A stretch of DNA of 64,000 nt from Fratercula arctica (taxonomy: Eukaryota > Chordata > Aves > Charadriiformes > Alcidae). Below are positions 23,635 through 35,706 of this stretch, one piece after another. Within the stretch, counting starts at the first letter, position 1, and every line of letters starts with the position of its first letter. The stretch covers positions 36,536,817-36,600,816 of the forward strand of contig CANTUZ010000008.1 in the NCBI GenBank assembly GCA_947846985.1, given 5' to 3'. Under the pieces are notes generated by a model, which was given only the letters and a program-made list of their open reading frames with translations, made no database searches and had not been told where the DNA came from. Both the position numbers and the translations under genes were made by a program.

Positions 23635-26600
23635 TACTGCAAGTGGGAGTTGCTGCTTTTCACACATACTTAGTTATTCAGTAGTAAAGAACAACATGGC
23701 AGTTTTCTATCACAAAATGTAAAGCACAATCAAATTTAGAGGTTCCACGTATTTCGGAACCGCGTAATGTCATTGTATTTACCTCCAAGTACGCTGTGGA
23801 GTATCCTGTGTGAGGGCACTAATCTAGATATAGTTTACGTAAGACTGCGGAAATTCAATTCCAGAAATGAACCTTTGCATCTCTAGGAACAGCTGGAGAG
23901 GCTCAGGTCTACTCATCCCGCTCGGAATGGACACGAGGAATTTGGATTAGATACAGATGGAGCGGGGATTTCGTTAATGACAGAAGGAGAGGCAAACATG
24001 TTGAGGCACAACTGCCTGAATACAAACGCTTAATATCTGTGTACGTGTTTCTGACTTTCAACTGTGAACGCCATAAATATGCTATCACGCAAGAGGCAAA
24101 GCATATGCAAACGTAACGATACCCCATTACCTCTCCAGCAAAAAAGAATTTTCATAACTCATTCATACCCCATTGAATAAACGCTAAGATTCACTGCTGG
24201 CTGTTAATTATCCTCTACAAAGACCTGGTTATTGTGTTCAATCTTAGTAAAGGCGCAGTTGTTATTGTAGTGTACATAGAGAGAATGGCACCTGAGGGAG
24301 CGGGGAGGAAATATGCTTGGGCAGAATTTTAACAAGGAGAGCTCTGTTGCACAGAAGGGATTCATAGGGTGGGATTTTGATATGTGCTTCAGGAAATTAA
24401 GCTTTTTCAAGACAAAAAGCCTTGCTGTGACTCTCTTGAATACATGATATCGCTCAGTATTTGAAAGACTCCAGCCACTTAAAAATTGCTCGCTGTTATT
24501 AAAAGGAATTTCTAAGACTACTTCCACTGAAGAGGAAGAAGGGAGGAACTGGTCTGTCTTTCCCCTGAAGTCTATGACCTCATCATCATATGAAGGTAGG
24601 TGTATGCAAGAGCTCACAAGGCCCATTCATCACCCTGGGGTTTTTGAAGAGCACTTGGAGGCCACCGGTCAAAGGCAGCAAGCCACTTCCCCCACCCCAG
24701 CATGGTGGTGGAACTGGGACCTCACATGGGAGCTTTCCCTGCAGGTCCCAGGGCAACGGCACAGCAGGAGAACACCGGCTGGAGCTGCCCTTTGGGCTGG
24801 GCGCAACGTCGAGGCCACCGGGACTCATCAGACTTCAGAAAAAGAAGAGCTGGGAACAAAGGTGACTTATCCCAGGGAGTGACATATTTTCTGTGCAGCA
24901 CTGTTGGAAACGCTGCCGCTGCGTGACATTCCAGCACATCCAGGAAAGCTCCACTGAAGGTGTTATTTTAATGGGTGAGTTCTTTCCCATATGTCCCCCA
25001 CTATTTGAATGTCAGGCAGGAGGAAGCAAAGCCTTGTGACATTTGGGTTGCTAAAGTTGTTGCTGTTGGTATGAAGTGTGTTGGTGGCTCTAGGCTCACG
25101 TGGGAGGACTAGCCTTGCTCAGAGGTAGCACATCGACTGCAAGGAAGTTAATGTCTCCCCCTATTTCTTTTTCTCATTCCTACTCTATGCCCCTCTTCTC
25201 CTTGGTTGCACAGGGATGAGTACAGAGCTCACACAGTCGTGCTGCTTGCTCCGAATGTGCATGCTGAAAGGAGAGAACAAAGCATGTAGCTTCAGGTGGA
25301 AATGCCGAGAACAACAAGAAAACAGAATAAACAAAGCTGAAGAAAAGAGAAGTAAAACTTCTATAAATACCGAGCATAGCTAGGGATGAATGGAACAGAA
25401 AGAAGAGGTCACAGGTCAGGAAAGTGAAGCAAGAACTTTGGGGTGAGATATAAGAAACCATTAGACATCACAGGATGATCCATAACCGTTTGTCCGGCTT
25501 ACCGAGGCGCTGGCTATGGCACAGCCCTGTTGAGGTGCCCTCCCCTGAAAGGCCAGTTTGAGACGACTCTGGTAGTCCTGCCACTGCCTGCTCAACTGGG
25601 CTTGAACAGAATGGGACACTTTTGCAGTCCCTAGTGGCTAATCCAGTAGAGCCGTTAAAAAAGCAACACCAGGAGACCTGATTCACTTAGGACATAACTT
25701 GGACCCTTGCCTTGCGTTGAAAAGGAAAGCCCTGTGAAGGCTTCTCCCAGAATCCCAAACTTGGTCTGACTGTGACACTGAACTAGATTAATTATACCTG
25801 CTCATCTGTTAGCACTGCGTCCAGCATTAAATCCTCTCCGACCTCTGAGCAGATCCTGTAGTTGAGAACACTAGCATCAGTTCATGCTCAGAGACTTCCA
25901 ACTTAGAGCAACTACAAACAGTTCATGAATAAGAGTCTAAATAGCGTGATATGTTGTTTCATTCATTTCTTTTAAGTTCGTTGAGACCAAGCTGGGAGAT
26001 GCCCGCTGCCGGGTGGCCAGCAGGAGCTGTAGAGCGGCTGTCTCGTGGCGAGACCTGATGCTTAAACCTGACGTTTGCTGCTCAGATGCTGTGTGTGAAC
26101 AAGCAGGATCCCAAGGCATTTCCACTACCCACAGCTTGGGAAGTGTTGCAAGACCATTTTGTCCGTAAGTCTTCATGTTACTAGAATTAATTTTTTTTTT
26201 TTTTTTTGCATTGTGGCACACCTCTGGGTTAGAAGGGAAGACTGTAACTATTTTGGGGGTTTTAATAGTGTTAACTACAAACTGTGTAGTATTCTAATAG
26301 CTGCTTGCAAAGCTCTTGTTTATTTGGGAGCAATTTATAAGTGTCACATCTGTACAACTTTCAATGTTTAATATTAAAAAACAGCTTGAGAGAATTTTAA
26401 AGATTTTTTTTTTTTTTTTTCCCCCCTCTGTTGATTTTTGTGATGAGTCAGAAAATAGTTTGGACGCCCCTTCTGCCTCTGATTTTTCTTGACCCCCAGC
26501 TGTTGCCCTGCAGCTGTGGCAGACGCACGCTGCACCTCCTGGGGTCTCACTGGCAGCACGAGGGGAAAATAGCCCTCGGCAAAATTCCACGGGAGGCGTG

Positions 26601-26660
26601 CTGTGCTCCATGGGTAAAGCTGGTGGATCAAAGCTGTAAACTAAGAGTATGCGGGGGTTC

Positions 26661-26687
26661 TGTTTTGTTTTGTTTTGTTTTGTTTTC
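26661..26687. repeat. (TTTTG)n microsatellite
   Basis: There are five consecutive units of the pentamer TGTTT/TTTTG. Confidence 0.9.
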
Positions 26688-27379
26688 CAGTTCCTGCAGG
26701 GGGGTAAGACTTGCCTTGACTAGATATACCTTCTGGGAACGCAGTGTCAGTGTGGAAGAACGCTGGGTCTTCCTGCTTCCTCGATATCTGGATTGTATTT
26801 ATCAGCCTCATAACAAAAGTATACAAAAATGAATATGCAAAGCGTTGTAAGGCGGAAGGGATCGGCTGGCCGGTGTCGAAGGGATGCATTTATATTTGTG
26901 TCTCAGAGATGCCAGCGTGATAATGTTCAGGTGCTCGGACAGAGTGACGGAGCGAGCAGGCTGTCAGGGCTCCCACCCGAGGAGCGGTGACAGTTTACTT
27001 TCCCTCCTCCCCTCCATTTTTTTCCTTCATTCAACCGAACAGCATAACCTCCTAGTGCTGCGTTTAAGTGCTATTTTGCAATGGATGCACACAACCCAGA
27101 GTATGGGCTTTTCTGGGTTCTTACATTGCATCTTGTTATTGTGACTCTCCTCATCTATTTCCAAGTGTGCCACTCCTCGTGCATGGCTGCCAGTTTCTTA
27201 GGGCTCAGTTCCTACCATGGTTAGACATGACATGGCAGATGAACAGTCCATTTGCTTGTGCAGCCTTCAGTTTGGCCTGACAGGTGGCTTGTATGTGGTT
27301 AGTCTTTACACGAGGGAAAGAAACACCAAGGCAAACGTTGTCTGCAAGTCAGAGAGCTGTTGAGATGAGCTGAGACCTT

Positions 27380-27677
27380 TGGGGCCAGGCTCTTTTCAGT
27401 GGTGCCCGTTGGTGTCCTGTTGGACAAGAGGTAACAGGCACAAACCTGACCATAAGAAGTTCCATCTCCACATGAGGAGGAACTTCTTTCCTGTGAGGGT
27501 GGCAGAGCCCTGGCAGAGGCTGCCCAGAGAGGTGGTGGAGTCTCCGTCTCTGGAGACATTCCAAACCCATCTGGACGCGTTCCTGTGCCACCTGCTCTGG
27601 GTGACCCTGCTCTGGCAGGGGGTTGAACTGGATGATCTCCAGAGGTCCCTTCCAACCTCTGCCACTCTGTGAGACTG
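27380..27677 (+). mobile_element. CR1 LINE, 5'-truncated, sense orientation
   Basis: This is the last 300 bases of a CR1 element on the + strand. In one frame it encodes MRRNFFPVRVAEPWQRLPRE, then [11 protein letters not shown] and a [19 protein letters not shown] tail, all typical of the CR1 ORF2 C-terminus. It finishes with GGTCCCTTCCAACC and a decayed terminal CTGTGA repeat. It is truncated at the same internal point as the copy at 35410. The flanks differ, so this is not a duplicated block. Confidence 0.93.
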
Positions 27678-29142
27678 TGAAGCAAATGTGCATCAAAATA
27701 CAGGACACCTTATCACAGTGGTATTTGCGATCTTGCTCTTCCCACCTTGTGTTGCAGCAGCAAGAGGGTATTTGCTCCAGGGACGCCGTCTCCTGGTGAA
27801 TGTGTGCCTTAACGTGACTCAGGGCAGTGCTGGTGCTCGAGCAAAGGACCCCAGCTGGGACTGACACCTCTGAAGGGTTCGGGACCCCCTCCAGCAGAGC
27901 CGGGATCAGCCCAAAGCCCCTGGCTCCTCTCCCAGAGGAGACTGTGCACGCCTGGAAGAAGAGCTAGAAGAAAGGGGAGCCATATTCCTACCCCAAGAGT
28001 AGGGAAGGTCGTCGAGGACACACCTGAAGAGAGAGAAGTCTGAGCAGGGTGGGCACACAAGGTAGGTGACCGCCGCTTTGGGCACTTGATACGCCGTTGG
28101 TTTGTGCTGTGTGACAGAGCTCACTCAGGACTTCAGCGCGGCAGCAAATGCCCACGGAAAATAAACGTGTGTACAACGCACAGGTGATGGATGGAGTGAG
28201 TAATCTCACAAGATTCGTGAGAAAAACACGGAGACGAGATCAGCCACAGGGGAAGCAGAGCAGAGACTGGGTAAAAGTGGAAAAGAAACACAGGGAGGGA
28301 GAGTTATCCCTTCCTTTTTGACAGTTTTGGGGACTAAAACAGCTATCCACTGTAAGAACTGAATCAGAAATGTTTTTTTTCTTCTTTGTGTGAGATAAAC
28401 TAAAATAGATCAAGAACTGCCACTAAAATGCAAGCCTGCTTTCTGGACTGGAAAAAAGGAAACTTATACAGTGAGAAGGGAGTTAAAAAGTAACAGGAGG
28501 AAGGACTTTATCATCCTTCTACTAATCCTTAACCTTCTCCTGGGAACTAGCTTTCCTGATGGAAGGATATGTCCTGTAAACCATGCAAATTGGTTTTTTT
28601 TAGATCAAGATTTCACTTAAATGTGCCACTCTGGGCTCTTTCTGGGCTTCTTGGGTCAGAGTGTGTGCCTAAGCTGCACCAGCTAAGGGCAGACAGAGGG
28701 CTACAGGGCAGAAAGGCAAGGGGCCGAGGGGGCACTGGCTGCCTGGCTCTGGAGCCCTGGTGGAAGGGGAGCCAATAACGCTATTTTCTACATGACAGAG
28801 GCAAAATATCACGACAGACCATTTCTGTGATGGCCAGATACGATGCCAGCGAGAGCAGCAACTGAGAGACCCACAGTGCGCCTGGACAAGGGAATGTTAC
28901 GTCTTTGTTTGGGTTACTTTTAATATCTTCCTGTTATTAACAATGATCCTGCTGAATGCCCCTTCCTCCACGCAAACATGCTGCTTGGCTGTAGTCCATC
29001 GCAGCGCCGGCGGCCGTGTGGGTGCGTGGGTACCCCCGTGCCCCCGAGGAGCCTGGTTGCACCTCGTACGCCCACCCGGGCGAGCAAAGTGAAGGTTTGT
29101 ACGGCCACCAGGTCAGGCTGTGGGGGTATTTTGATTTAATCA
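27678..29142. other. Intergenic DNA, no gene seen
   Basis: This is unique sequence. A GC-rich patch (about 28990-29090) precedes the 44-bp tandem repeat. No coding, RNA or mobile feature is recognised. Confidence 0.55.
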
Positions 29143-29275
29143 CGTCTCATGTATGGCAAGGGGGTATCATTGTATTTTTTTTTCAGCGTCTCACGTATGG
29201 CAAGGGGGTATCATTGTATTTTTTTTTCAGCGTCTCATGTATGGCAAGGGGGTATCATTGTATTTTTTTTTTCAG
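29143..29275 (+). repeat. Tandem repeat, three copies of a 44-bp unit
   Basis: Units begin at 29143, 29187 and 29231 and are nearly identical. Each runs CGTCTCATGTATGGCAAGG, GGGTATCATTG, A, then a T tract ending in CAG. Copies differ by one transition (CAT/CAC in the second) and by one extra T in the third. Such near identity implies a recent expansion or ongoing homogenisation. Every unit ends in a long pyrimidine tract plus CAG, the pattern of a 3' splice site. This may be coincidental. Confidence 0.93.
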
Positions 29276-29357
29276 CTTTGCTTTTTCCAACAATTTTAGC
29301 TACCTCATGCGGGGAAAGTAGTATCTTTTAAAGAATACATTCTATATTTGGTAATGA

Positions 29358-29750
29358 TTCGAGGCACGAACGCGTCTGAAGGAGAAAGGCTTTTCAAGCG
29401 GCACGCTGCTGGCTCAAAGGTTCCTCAACAAATTCTGCCGGGCTCTGCCTCTTGAGCCGTGCTGCCCTCTCACCAGCCTGAGCCTTGAGGGATCAATTCG
29501 GGAACTGCTTGAGACTCGGCACGATATTCTTCAATGGCCCCTTTCTTCTCGGGAAGAAAGATACAGGGAAATGTCAGAGAGAATTAACAACTTAGATGGG
29601 CGGGTGGCAAGGCTTGAAAACTGTACAGAGATGATTGAGAGAGGAGCACTGTCCTACAAGGAAACGGTTACTAATACTGCACAGGTGGACTTGGAAAAAA
29701 ACGTTTGGTTTTTTTTTTTTTTTTTTTTTTTAAGTACAGCACAACCTTAA
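29358..29750 (+). other. Open stretch of 130 codons, origin unknown
   Basis: One frame stays open from the TGA at 29355-29357 to the TAA at 29748-29750. The only early Met is at 29571, so an ATG-started product would be 59 residues. The part before the T tract is charged and protein-like in composition, with a predicted coiled-coil-like segment around SSREERYREMSERINNLDGR. I do not recognise the family. Open runs of this length are expected by chance a few times in 64 kb, so this is a candidate only. It could be an exon of an unannotated transcript, a decayed mobile-element ORF, or nothing. Confidence 0.2.
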
Positions 29751-29763
29751 AAAAAAAAAAACC
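29707..29763. repeat. T-tract/A-tract inverted repeat (fold-back)
   Basis: The left arm is GG, T23, AAG. The right arm is CTT, A13, CC. The loop is 11 bases (29735-29745). The non-homopolymer ends of both arms also pair (AAG with CTT, GG with CC), so this is a real inverted repeat and not just two neighbouring runs. Confidence 0.85.
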
Positions 29764-32232
29764 AAAAGTGGAAAAACCAAATCTAACTAATCTCCAGCCA
29801 GTATCTTGGCAATAGCACTAACTGACACAATGTTGGGAATGGCTTCTATTAGCATGCAGGCTGAAAAGCTCAAGTTGGCTGTAACGCCCAGGGGCCGCAA
29901 TGACACGCTTCCTATGCACAAGCGTATGCCAAAGGGTCCAAACCAGGGAGCGCAGGGCCAGGCAGCAGCAGGCTCTGCAGGATTCCCCGCTTGGACACTG
30001 AAGAACCCAAGAGGACACCGAGTCGTTGATGAATTCAGAGCTGCTCCCACCATTAACGCTGTGAGTTGTTTCCCTTCTGCGTAACTACAGCCGCAAGGTA
30101 CAGGCAGAACCTGGGCTGGAGCTGTGTGGGAGCCGCCTCCGTAGCCGGCCGCCTGCTTCCCAGGACGTTAACTGATGCTGCGTGGCAGAAATCTGCAAAT
30201 TGTGAAGGCATGCGTGCGTGGAAAATCTACAACAGGAAGGAAAAGCATTTTTCCAAAGAACAGAATGGAGCAGTAGCCAAATATTCAGGCACTTACTCAA
30301 AACAGAGGACAAGGAATGATGTTGTTCCGTTTTTCTCCTTCGAGGTGGAAAGGTGGTGAAAGGGAGGACGGATTGGGATCCAAAAAATGGGAGTTTAGTT
30401 CTTGGTTCTGCCGTGACCTCTGCCACGGCTCTCGGTACTCCTGCACGTCGCATTCATGTCTGTGAAATGGGGATAATCTCTTCCATGACCAACTGAGATT
30501 TTATGAGGAGAAATATCCTCGGTGGACTGAGTCCTCAGGCAGGGAGGCAGAGCACTATCGAAGGGAGTTCTTGGATTTCTATAACGGGCATTGCTGAATT
30601 AGATAAGCAACAAGCCAGGATTTCAAACAGTTTTGGAGTGGGACCGTGTTGGTATCCAACAAAGAGGAAATGTTTTATATCAGGAGATAAGGATATTTTG
30701 TTTCTCACAGTGTAAACAAGAAAATATTTGTCTTTGTAGATTAGCTGCAGCAATGAAAATGCTTTGCGTAGTCACCAGTTGGGAGTTCTCCGACTCTGCT
30801 CATGCATCCCAAACGGTACAACCTGGAATGGGGAGTTGAATTAAATACAAGATACTGGGCAGGTTGAGGCCTTTTTGCTCAGGATACAGCAGGTTGTGTT
30901 CTCTGTGAAGTCTTGTCTCTGCTCATCATCATCATCACACCTGCGACCTGCGTATCAAATGCGGAACAAACGGTAGACGAACCGATGAGGAGATGGGAGA
31001 AAGGAGCATTGGTTCACTGCCATGTTGGTGGCCGCTCGTTTTTGATGTGCGACTGGCCGCCTCTCTGACCCCCGTGGGAAATCATTAGCATACTTTAATT
31101 CCCATCGATTTCTATTTGACAAAAGTAATATCTGACTCACACTTTTTCACAGAAGCCAAATCGGGGCTCTTTATGCTGACTTTCACAAGTAAATTTCTTC
31201 TCCCCAGAAGCAGATTACAAAGTTTCACAGATCATTTGGAAACCCCTAAAATTGTGGGGGTTCCCCCCCCCCCCTTTTTTTTTTTTCTTTTGTGGCCTTA
31301 GAAGCCTCTCTCCTTCACTGCCTGAAAATCATGGGAATAAGGAAACATTTTCTGACTGCAGCACTTCCAACTAGGAGCATTATCGTGGATTACAGAACTG
31401 TGAGGGTCTGGGTCCCAGAAACTCTGAAACCAAGCGCGAGTTTAACTCCTAGTCCATGCGGAGTCATACTGCCCTGGGGTCTTAACGCCCCGGGGAACGG
31501 TAAATAAGAATAAGGCAGCTTTCTCCCTTTGGCCTGGAATTAACTTGCAAATTTAATTGACCTGTTTTATTGCAGATGTTTATGTTGAATTGTCCTACTC
31601 CAGGAATTATCATTCATCCAGGAAATAAAATGGCCCCGATGACTTGAGTGTCACATAAGAAAAGGTAAGAGCACTGCCAAATTTCTAAGGTTTTATGATA
31701 CTGTTCCCTTATACTGTTTAAAATTAAAGTCAATTTGTTGAATATTTGCTTATTCGACAAACATGCTGTTCTAACTTCCTCTCTGTCTCCTCAAGTAATG
31801 AATGACAGAGCACACAAAGAAAGCTGCTTGTCTATTTTATTTTAGATCGGTGTAGGAAAAAGAGGGACTGACAGGTATAACGTACTGAAGAGAATGGGTA
31901 TTTACTTTCCCATAAAATTGCAAAACGCAGCTAGTTTAGAAGACTGTAACTTGATTTTATTGCTCCAAGCCTTGGAGATTCTTATTACTGTGCCAGGTCA
32001 TTATTATTCTCTTAGCAACAAAAGATTAGAAAAAAGTTCATTAAAAATAACTCAGGCTAACCTCACACACGTGTAGCAGCAAGAAGAATAATCGTGCCAC
32101 ACACATCCCTTTGTCACCCTGTGACAAGAATGGGCACTTCTGGTTTTCTCGGAGGTAACCTTTTGGGGAAGAAGAGGGGAATAGCAGGATTTGGTTGCTG
32201 AATTCTTTCATTATCTCTCCTTCCTTTGTGTG

Positions 32233-32436
32233 GGGCATGAAGGACTGCGAATTGGAGCACTGCTAGATATGGCTGCAGGCATCCAAGGCGGTCTATGCGC
32301 ATTGATTGCCTCAGCACCTACCAGCGAGATTGCTGAGCTTGAGAGCCAAGTTTCCTCGCTACACAACATGAAGAAGAATAAGAAGTTCCTGGACGATATT
32401 TTTAGACGTGAACGTGCCGAGCAAAGGAGGGTCTGA
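32233..32436 (+). other. Short protein-like open frame, origin unknown
   Basis: The in-frame ATG at 32269 gives 55 residues to the TGA at 32434-32436. The frame is also open upstream from about 32191. The translation begins with a small-residue/hydrophobic segment (MAAGIQGGLCALIASAP) and continues into a charged segment ending KKFLDDIFRRERAEQRRV, which could form a helix or coiled coil. I see no splice acceptor directly before it and no known family. It may be a chance ORF or a fragment of an old mobile element. Confidence 0.2.
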
Positions 32437-33646
32437 ACAGTACAGTGCAGAAAAGAGGTAGAGATGAAAGACGAGGTACTGTGACTAGGACATAAAAAGG
32501 CAGGCAGTCATCCAGAGGGGACTGCGAATGTTGGAGTACCAGAGTTTGTCCCTGGATGCGTGGGGCGAAGCAAACAAACCTTGTCAAACATGCCCCGGCT
32601 ATGACCAGGAAGGAAACGTGACCGAGCCAAGCGCTACAGTGGGTAAGGGTCGTTAAGACGGCATGTTTAGGGGTACATCACGCAGCAGCCAGGTTGGACC
32701 CTCTCTCGCTTTCAGTTTTGCTTTGGCATCCAAGTGAGATGCCAAAGACACGTGGCACTGGTGTGTGTGTCTCCCGCAGACCAGCAGAGCCAAGACAAGA
32801 CTGCCGAAGAAGCCTGACTTACTCCCTCCTCCAGCTGCGTCTTCCGCATGGACACCGCACCTCTATTACAGAAAAATCAGGGAAGTCGATAACCCTGAGA
32901 TGTGTATCCCTCACCAAACTTCTGAGAATGCTTAGGCCCTTGGACACCAGTGATGCGACAGGTTAGAAAGTGGGATGAAAGGCTTTCTAACAGCACTGGC
33001 TCTTGCTAACTTAAACAAGACCAAAGTCCTGATTGCCAGGACATGAAGTTTTACTCCAGCCTCCAGGGTTCAAGAATCTGAAGATGCTATTTTCTCTTTG
33101 TCTAGTGTGCCGCATGTGGATCGCTGAGACTCTGGTAAGAATTCCCCATGGGGTCTTTGAGAACACATTCTGGTCCTTCCTTTCATCTTGGTTTTCATCT
33201 CATCAGGTTTGGGAAATCTGTATGAAAAATAAATAATAAAATCTTTTCTTCCTCAGAGTCAAAGGGCAAACATTGAGTGTGTCATCTTCAGAGTTGGACA
33301 GCAATGGAATAGAAATCCATCACAAACCAGTAGTGCCTTGAGCTGTGAGATCCGATGGGCCTTGGGTGATCTCTTGTGTGGATTCTCCTAAGTGTACATA
33401 GCTGGAAGCTCCAACTGCAGCTTTTCCCGGGGGTGGGTATTCATAACATCATTCATCTTTGCAGCTTTCGTGGTGTTTAATAAGGGTTTAGCTCAAGCTG
33501 CAGTGGGTCTCTCTTTTTACTCAGCAGCCTGTTTTCCTGAAATGTATAGGAATGTAACATTTTAGCCTTTTATTGCTCTGTCAGATGTGGTTAAAATTGG
33601 CTACTGTTTGTTCTTGTTCCCTCTCTTTCTCTTGTGCAATGTGCAA

Positions 33647-33689
33647 GTATGTACGTGCACGTATGTATGCACACACGCACACACACACA
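33647..33689. repeat. (GTAT)/(AC) compound microsatellite
   Basis: Degenerate GTATGTACGTGC units pass into an ACACAC run. It is a simple repeat. Confidence 0.8.
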
Positions 33690-33919
33690 GAGATTTATTA
33701 TACATACGAAGAGATAACGATCTCAAAACCCTTTTAATTTCTGTAGGAATCCAGGCTAGGAGAAAAAGTACTGTAATGCTTTTTCTTTGGGAGAGGAAAA
33801 TAAGGATGAACTAACTTTTTTTTTTTTTTTTTCCTCTACGCAGCAGACAGAATATTCAATTACCACTCTGTTCAAACATAACATGTGTGGCTGAAAATCT
33901 GGCACTATTACTGTAATGT

Positions 33920-33939
33920 AAAAAAAAAAAAAAAAAAAA
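33920..33939. repeat. Poly(A) tract, 20 bp
   Basis: This is an uninterrupted A run about 85 bases after a T17 (33816-33832). No retroposed gene is seen next to it. Confidence 0.9.
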
Positions 33940-35409
33940 GTAGTGGGATCCTTGTCCTGGAACTGCATACGCATGCTTACGCACGGCACGCACGCTTCAC
34001 CTCCAGCGCCTGAGTGGTCCTGCTGAGACTGGAGGAACGCGTAGGGAACGTAGGCTTGCCGTGGGATCCAGTCTCCATTACATCTTTTGGAGTTTTGCCA
34101 TGGGAAGGAAGGCATTTTACCCTTCGTTTGTAAGTAATTAAGATGATAGCGGAGTTTCAGAGTTTTCCAACTTTGCGAAAACAAACTAATAGCAATGATC
34201 CACTTCAATAATTCGGATATTAATTGACACAACTGAGAGAAACAATACATTAAAAAATAATTAACTTTCGTTAATTAATTTTTAGAAATAGGAAGGACAC
34301 CTGCAGCAAGCGCAGGCGTTTGCAAGTGTCATTAGATTGGGAAGGCTGCGCAGTAATTCTGAAATGAAAACAGGTCAAAAGGACCAAGAGTTGATCTGCA
34401 GCACGGTCTGAGAAGTGGCATGAACTATGGGGTTGCCACTGAGCTGCACAGATGTGGTGGAGATGCGCATGTTTTATAGATGTCTACAGAAGCCAGAGGT
34501 TAATTAGCAGTTAAAAAATGTCTGCTGGTGTTTTATGTCAGCACCATCAGCGTGTTGATTATCATCATTTTCAAGCCTCAAATGTGCCTTTTTCAGACTT
34601 AAGCTGAAATAGATTGATGATTCTTTTACTGAGGCATTTCTTAGGTAATAAGTATCCCCCCCCCCCCAAAACAGTTTTTTCTGTCACCAGAACTGGAATT
34701 TCAAATCTCACTCAGCTTTCTCTTCCTTGGTATTTGTGATGGAATTCCACTTGTCTGTGCTATTGCAGGAAGGGAAGGTGAACCTATCTGCTACTGTTTT
34801 CTTGCCCAAATGTTAAATTTTGACTTCTCTGCAGTGCAGACACCGAGAAACCTGAAATCAACCCTAGAACTTTCCACCTCCTCTTCCATAGTTAATAAGT
34901 AGAAAGGCACAAACCTAATTTGTTCTGTTGCTCTTAATGCTTATGTCTACTTTAATGAAATTATGCTTGTAGGAGAAACCACAAAGGCTTTATACGCCAC
35001 CGTGGACAGGCCAGAACTCTGTTCCAAACAACTGGGGTTCCTCACAGGGGGTAAGCGCAGATCAGGCATTTTGGGGGCATTCAAGCCAGCCAGTCTAGAG
35101 CTGGCAGGGGCTGCGTGCCATCCCCTACTGCCAGCCAAAATAAAATGCTGAGAACCGCTGCGAGGTCAGGTCGTTCCAGCACCAGGCACCTCCCAGGGAA
35201 GGTTCTCCTGCCACACATGGCCCCCAGCCCTCCTCTGGAAGTCACTGCCCACAGCTTCTCTTTCAAAGATCCTGTCAAAGATTGTTGTGGGTTTTTTTTT
35301 TGTCTTGTTTTGTTTTTTTTCTTTTTTGAGAAACAATAAATCCTCCCTCACCTAAAGATATATAAGAGCTTAGAGCTGCTATCCAGGTTTACGAATCTCC
35401 TTTACATAC

Positions 35410-35706
35410 AGAGGATGGGGCCAGGCTCTTTTCAGTGGTGCCCAGCGACAGGACAAGAGGTAATGGGCACAAACTTGAACATGGGAAGTTCCACCTAAAC
35501 ATGAGGAGGAACTTCTTTACCCTGAGGGTGGCAGAGCCCTGGCACAGGCTGCCCAGAGAGGTGGTGGAGTCTCCATCTCTGGAGACATTCCAAACCCGCC
35601 TGGAGGCGTTCCTGTGCCACCTGCTCTGGGTGACCCTGCTCTGGCAGGGGGTTGGACTGGATGATCTCCAGAGGTCCCTTCCAGCCCCTGCCATTCTGTG
35701 ATGCTG
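35410..35706 (+). mobile_element. CR1 LINE, 5'-truncated, sense orientation
   Basis: This is a 3' CR1 fragment on the + strand, very similar to the copy at 27380. One frame encodes [20 protein letters not shown], then [20 protein letters not shown] and [18 protein letters not shown], which is standard CR1 ORF2 C-terminus. It ends GGTCCCTTCCAGCC and a decayed TTCTGTGATGCTGTA terminal repeat. The two copies look like one subfamily and are close to consensus, so the insertions are probably fairly recent. Confidence 0.93.

Larger units (their letters stand above)
18903..27379. other. Intergenic DNA with homopolymer tracts
   Basis: No gene is supported. There is a 14-base C run at 19083, an A-rich tract at 19855-19881, a T28 and an A28 about 290 bases apart (22039-22066 and 22357-22384), an AT/AC microsatellite at 23576-23634, a T17 at 26191 and a TTTTG microsatellite at 26661-26687. 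The GC-rich patch 20780-21210 has CpGs and short open frames on both strands but no recognisable gene. A 140-codon open frame on the - strand at 24204-24626 has no family resemblance. Confidence 0.55.
29764..35409. other. Intergenic DNA, no gene confirmed
   Basis: This is unique sequence with a C/T run near 31265-31288, a GT/AC-like microsatellite at 33647-33689, a T17 at 33816, an A20 at 33920 and a 14-base C run near 34657. One protein-like open frame (32233-32436) is noted separately. The stretch 34480-34620 is AT-rich, non-repetitive and resembles conserved non-coding DNA in texture. Confidence 0.55.

Noticed and set aside
24204..24626. 140-codon open frame on the - strand
   Set aside because: It has no family resemblance, and its length is within what is expected by chance over 64 kb in six frames.
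27380..35706. Two CR1 copies truncated at the same point, suggesting a segmental duplication
   Set aside because: The sequences flanking the two copies on both sides do not match, so these are independent insertions.
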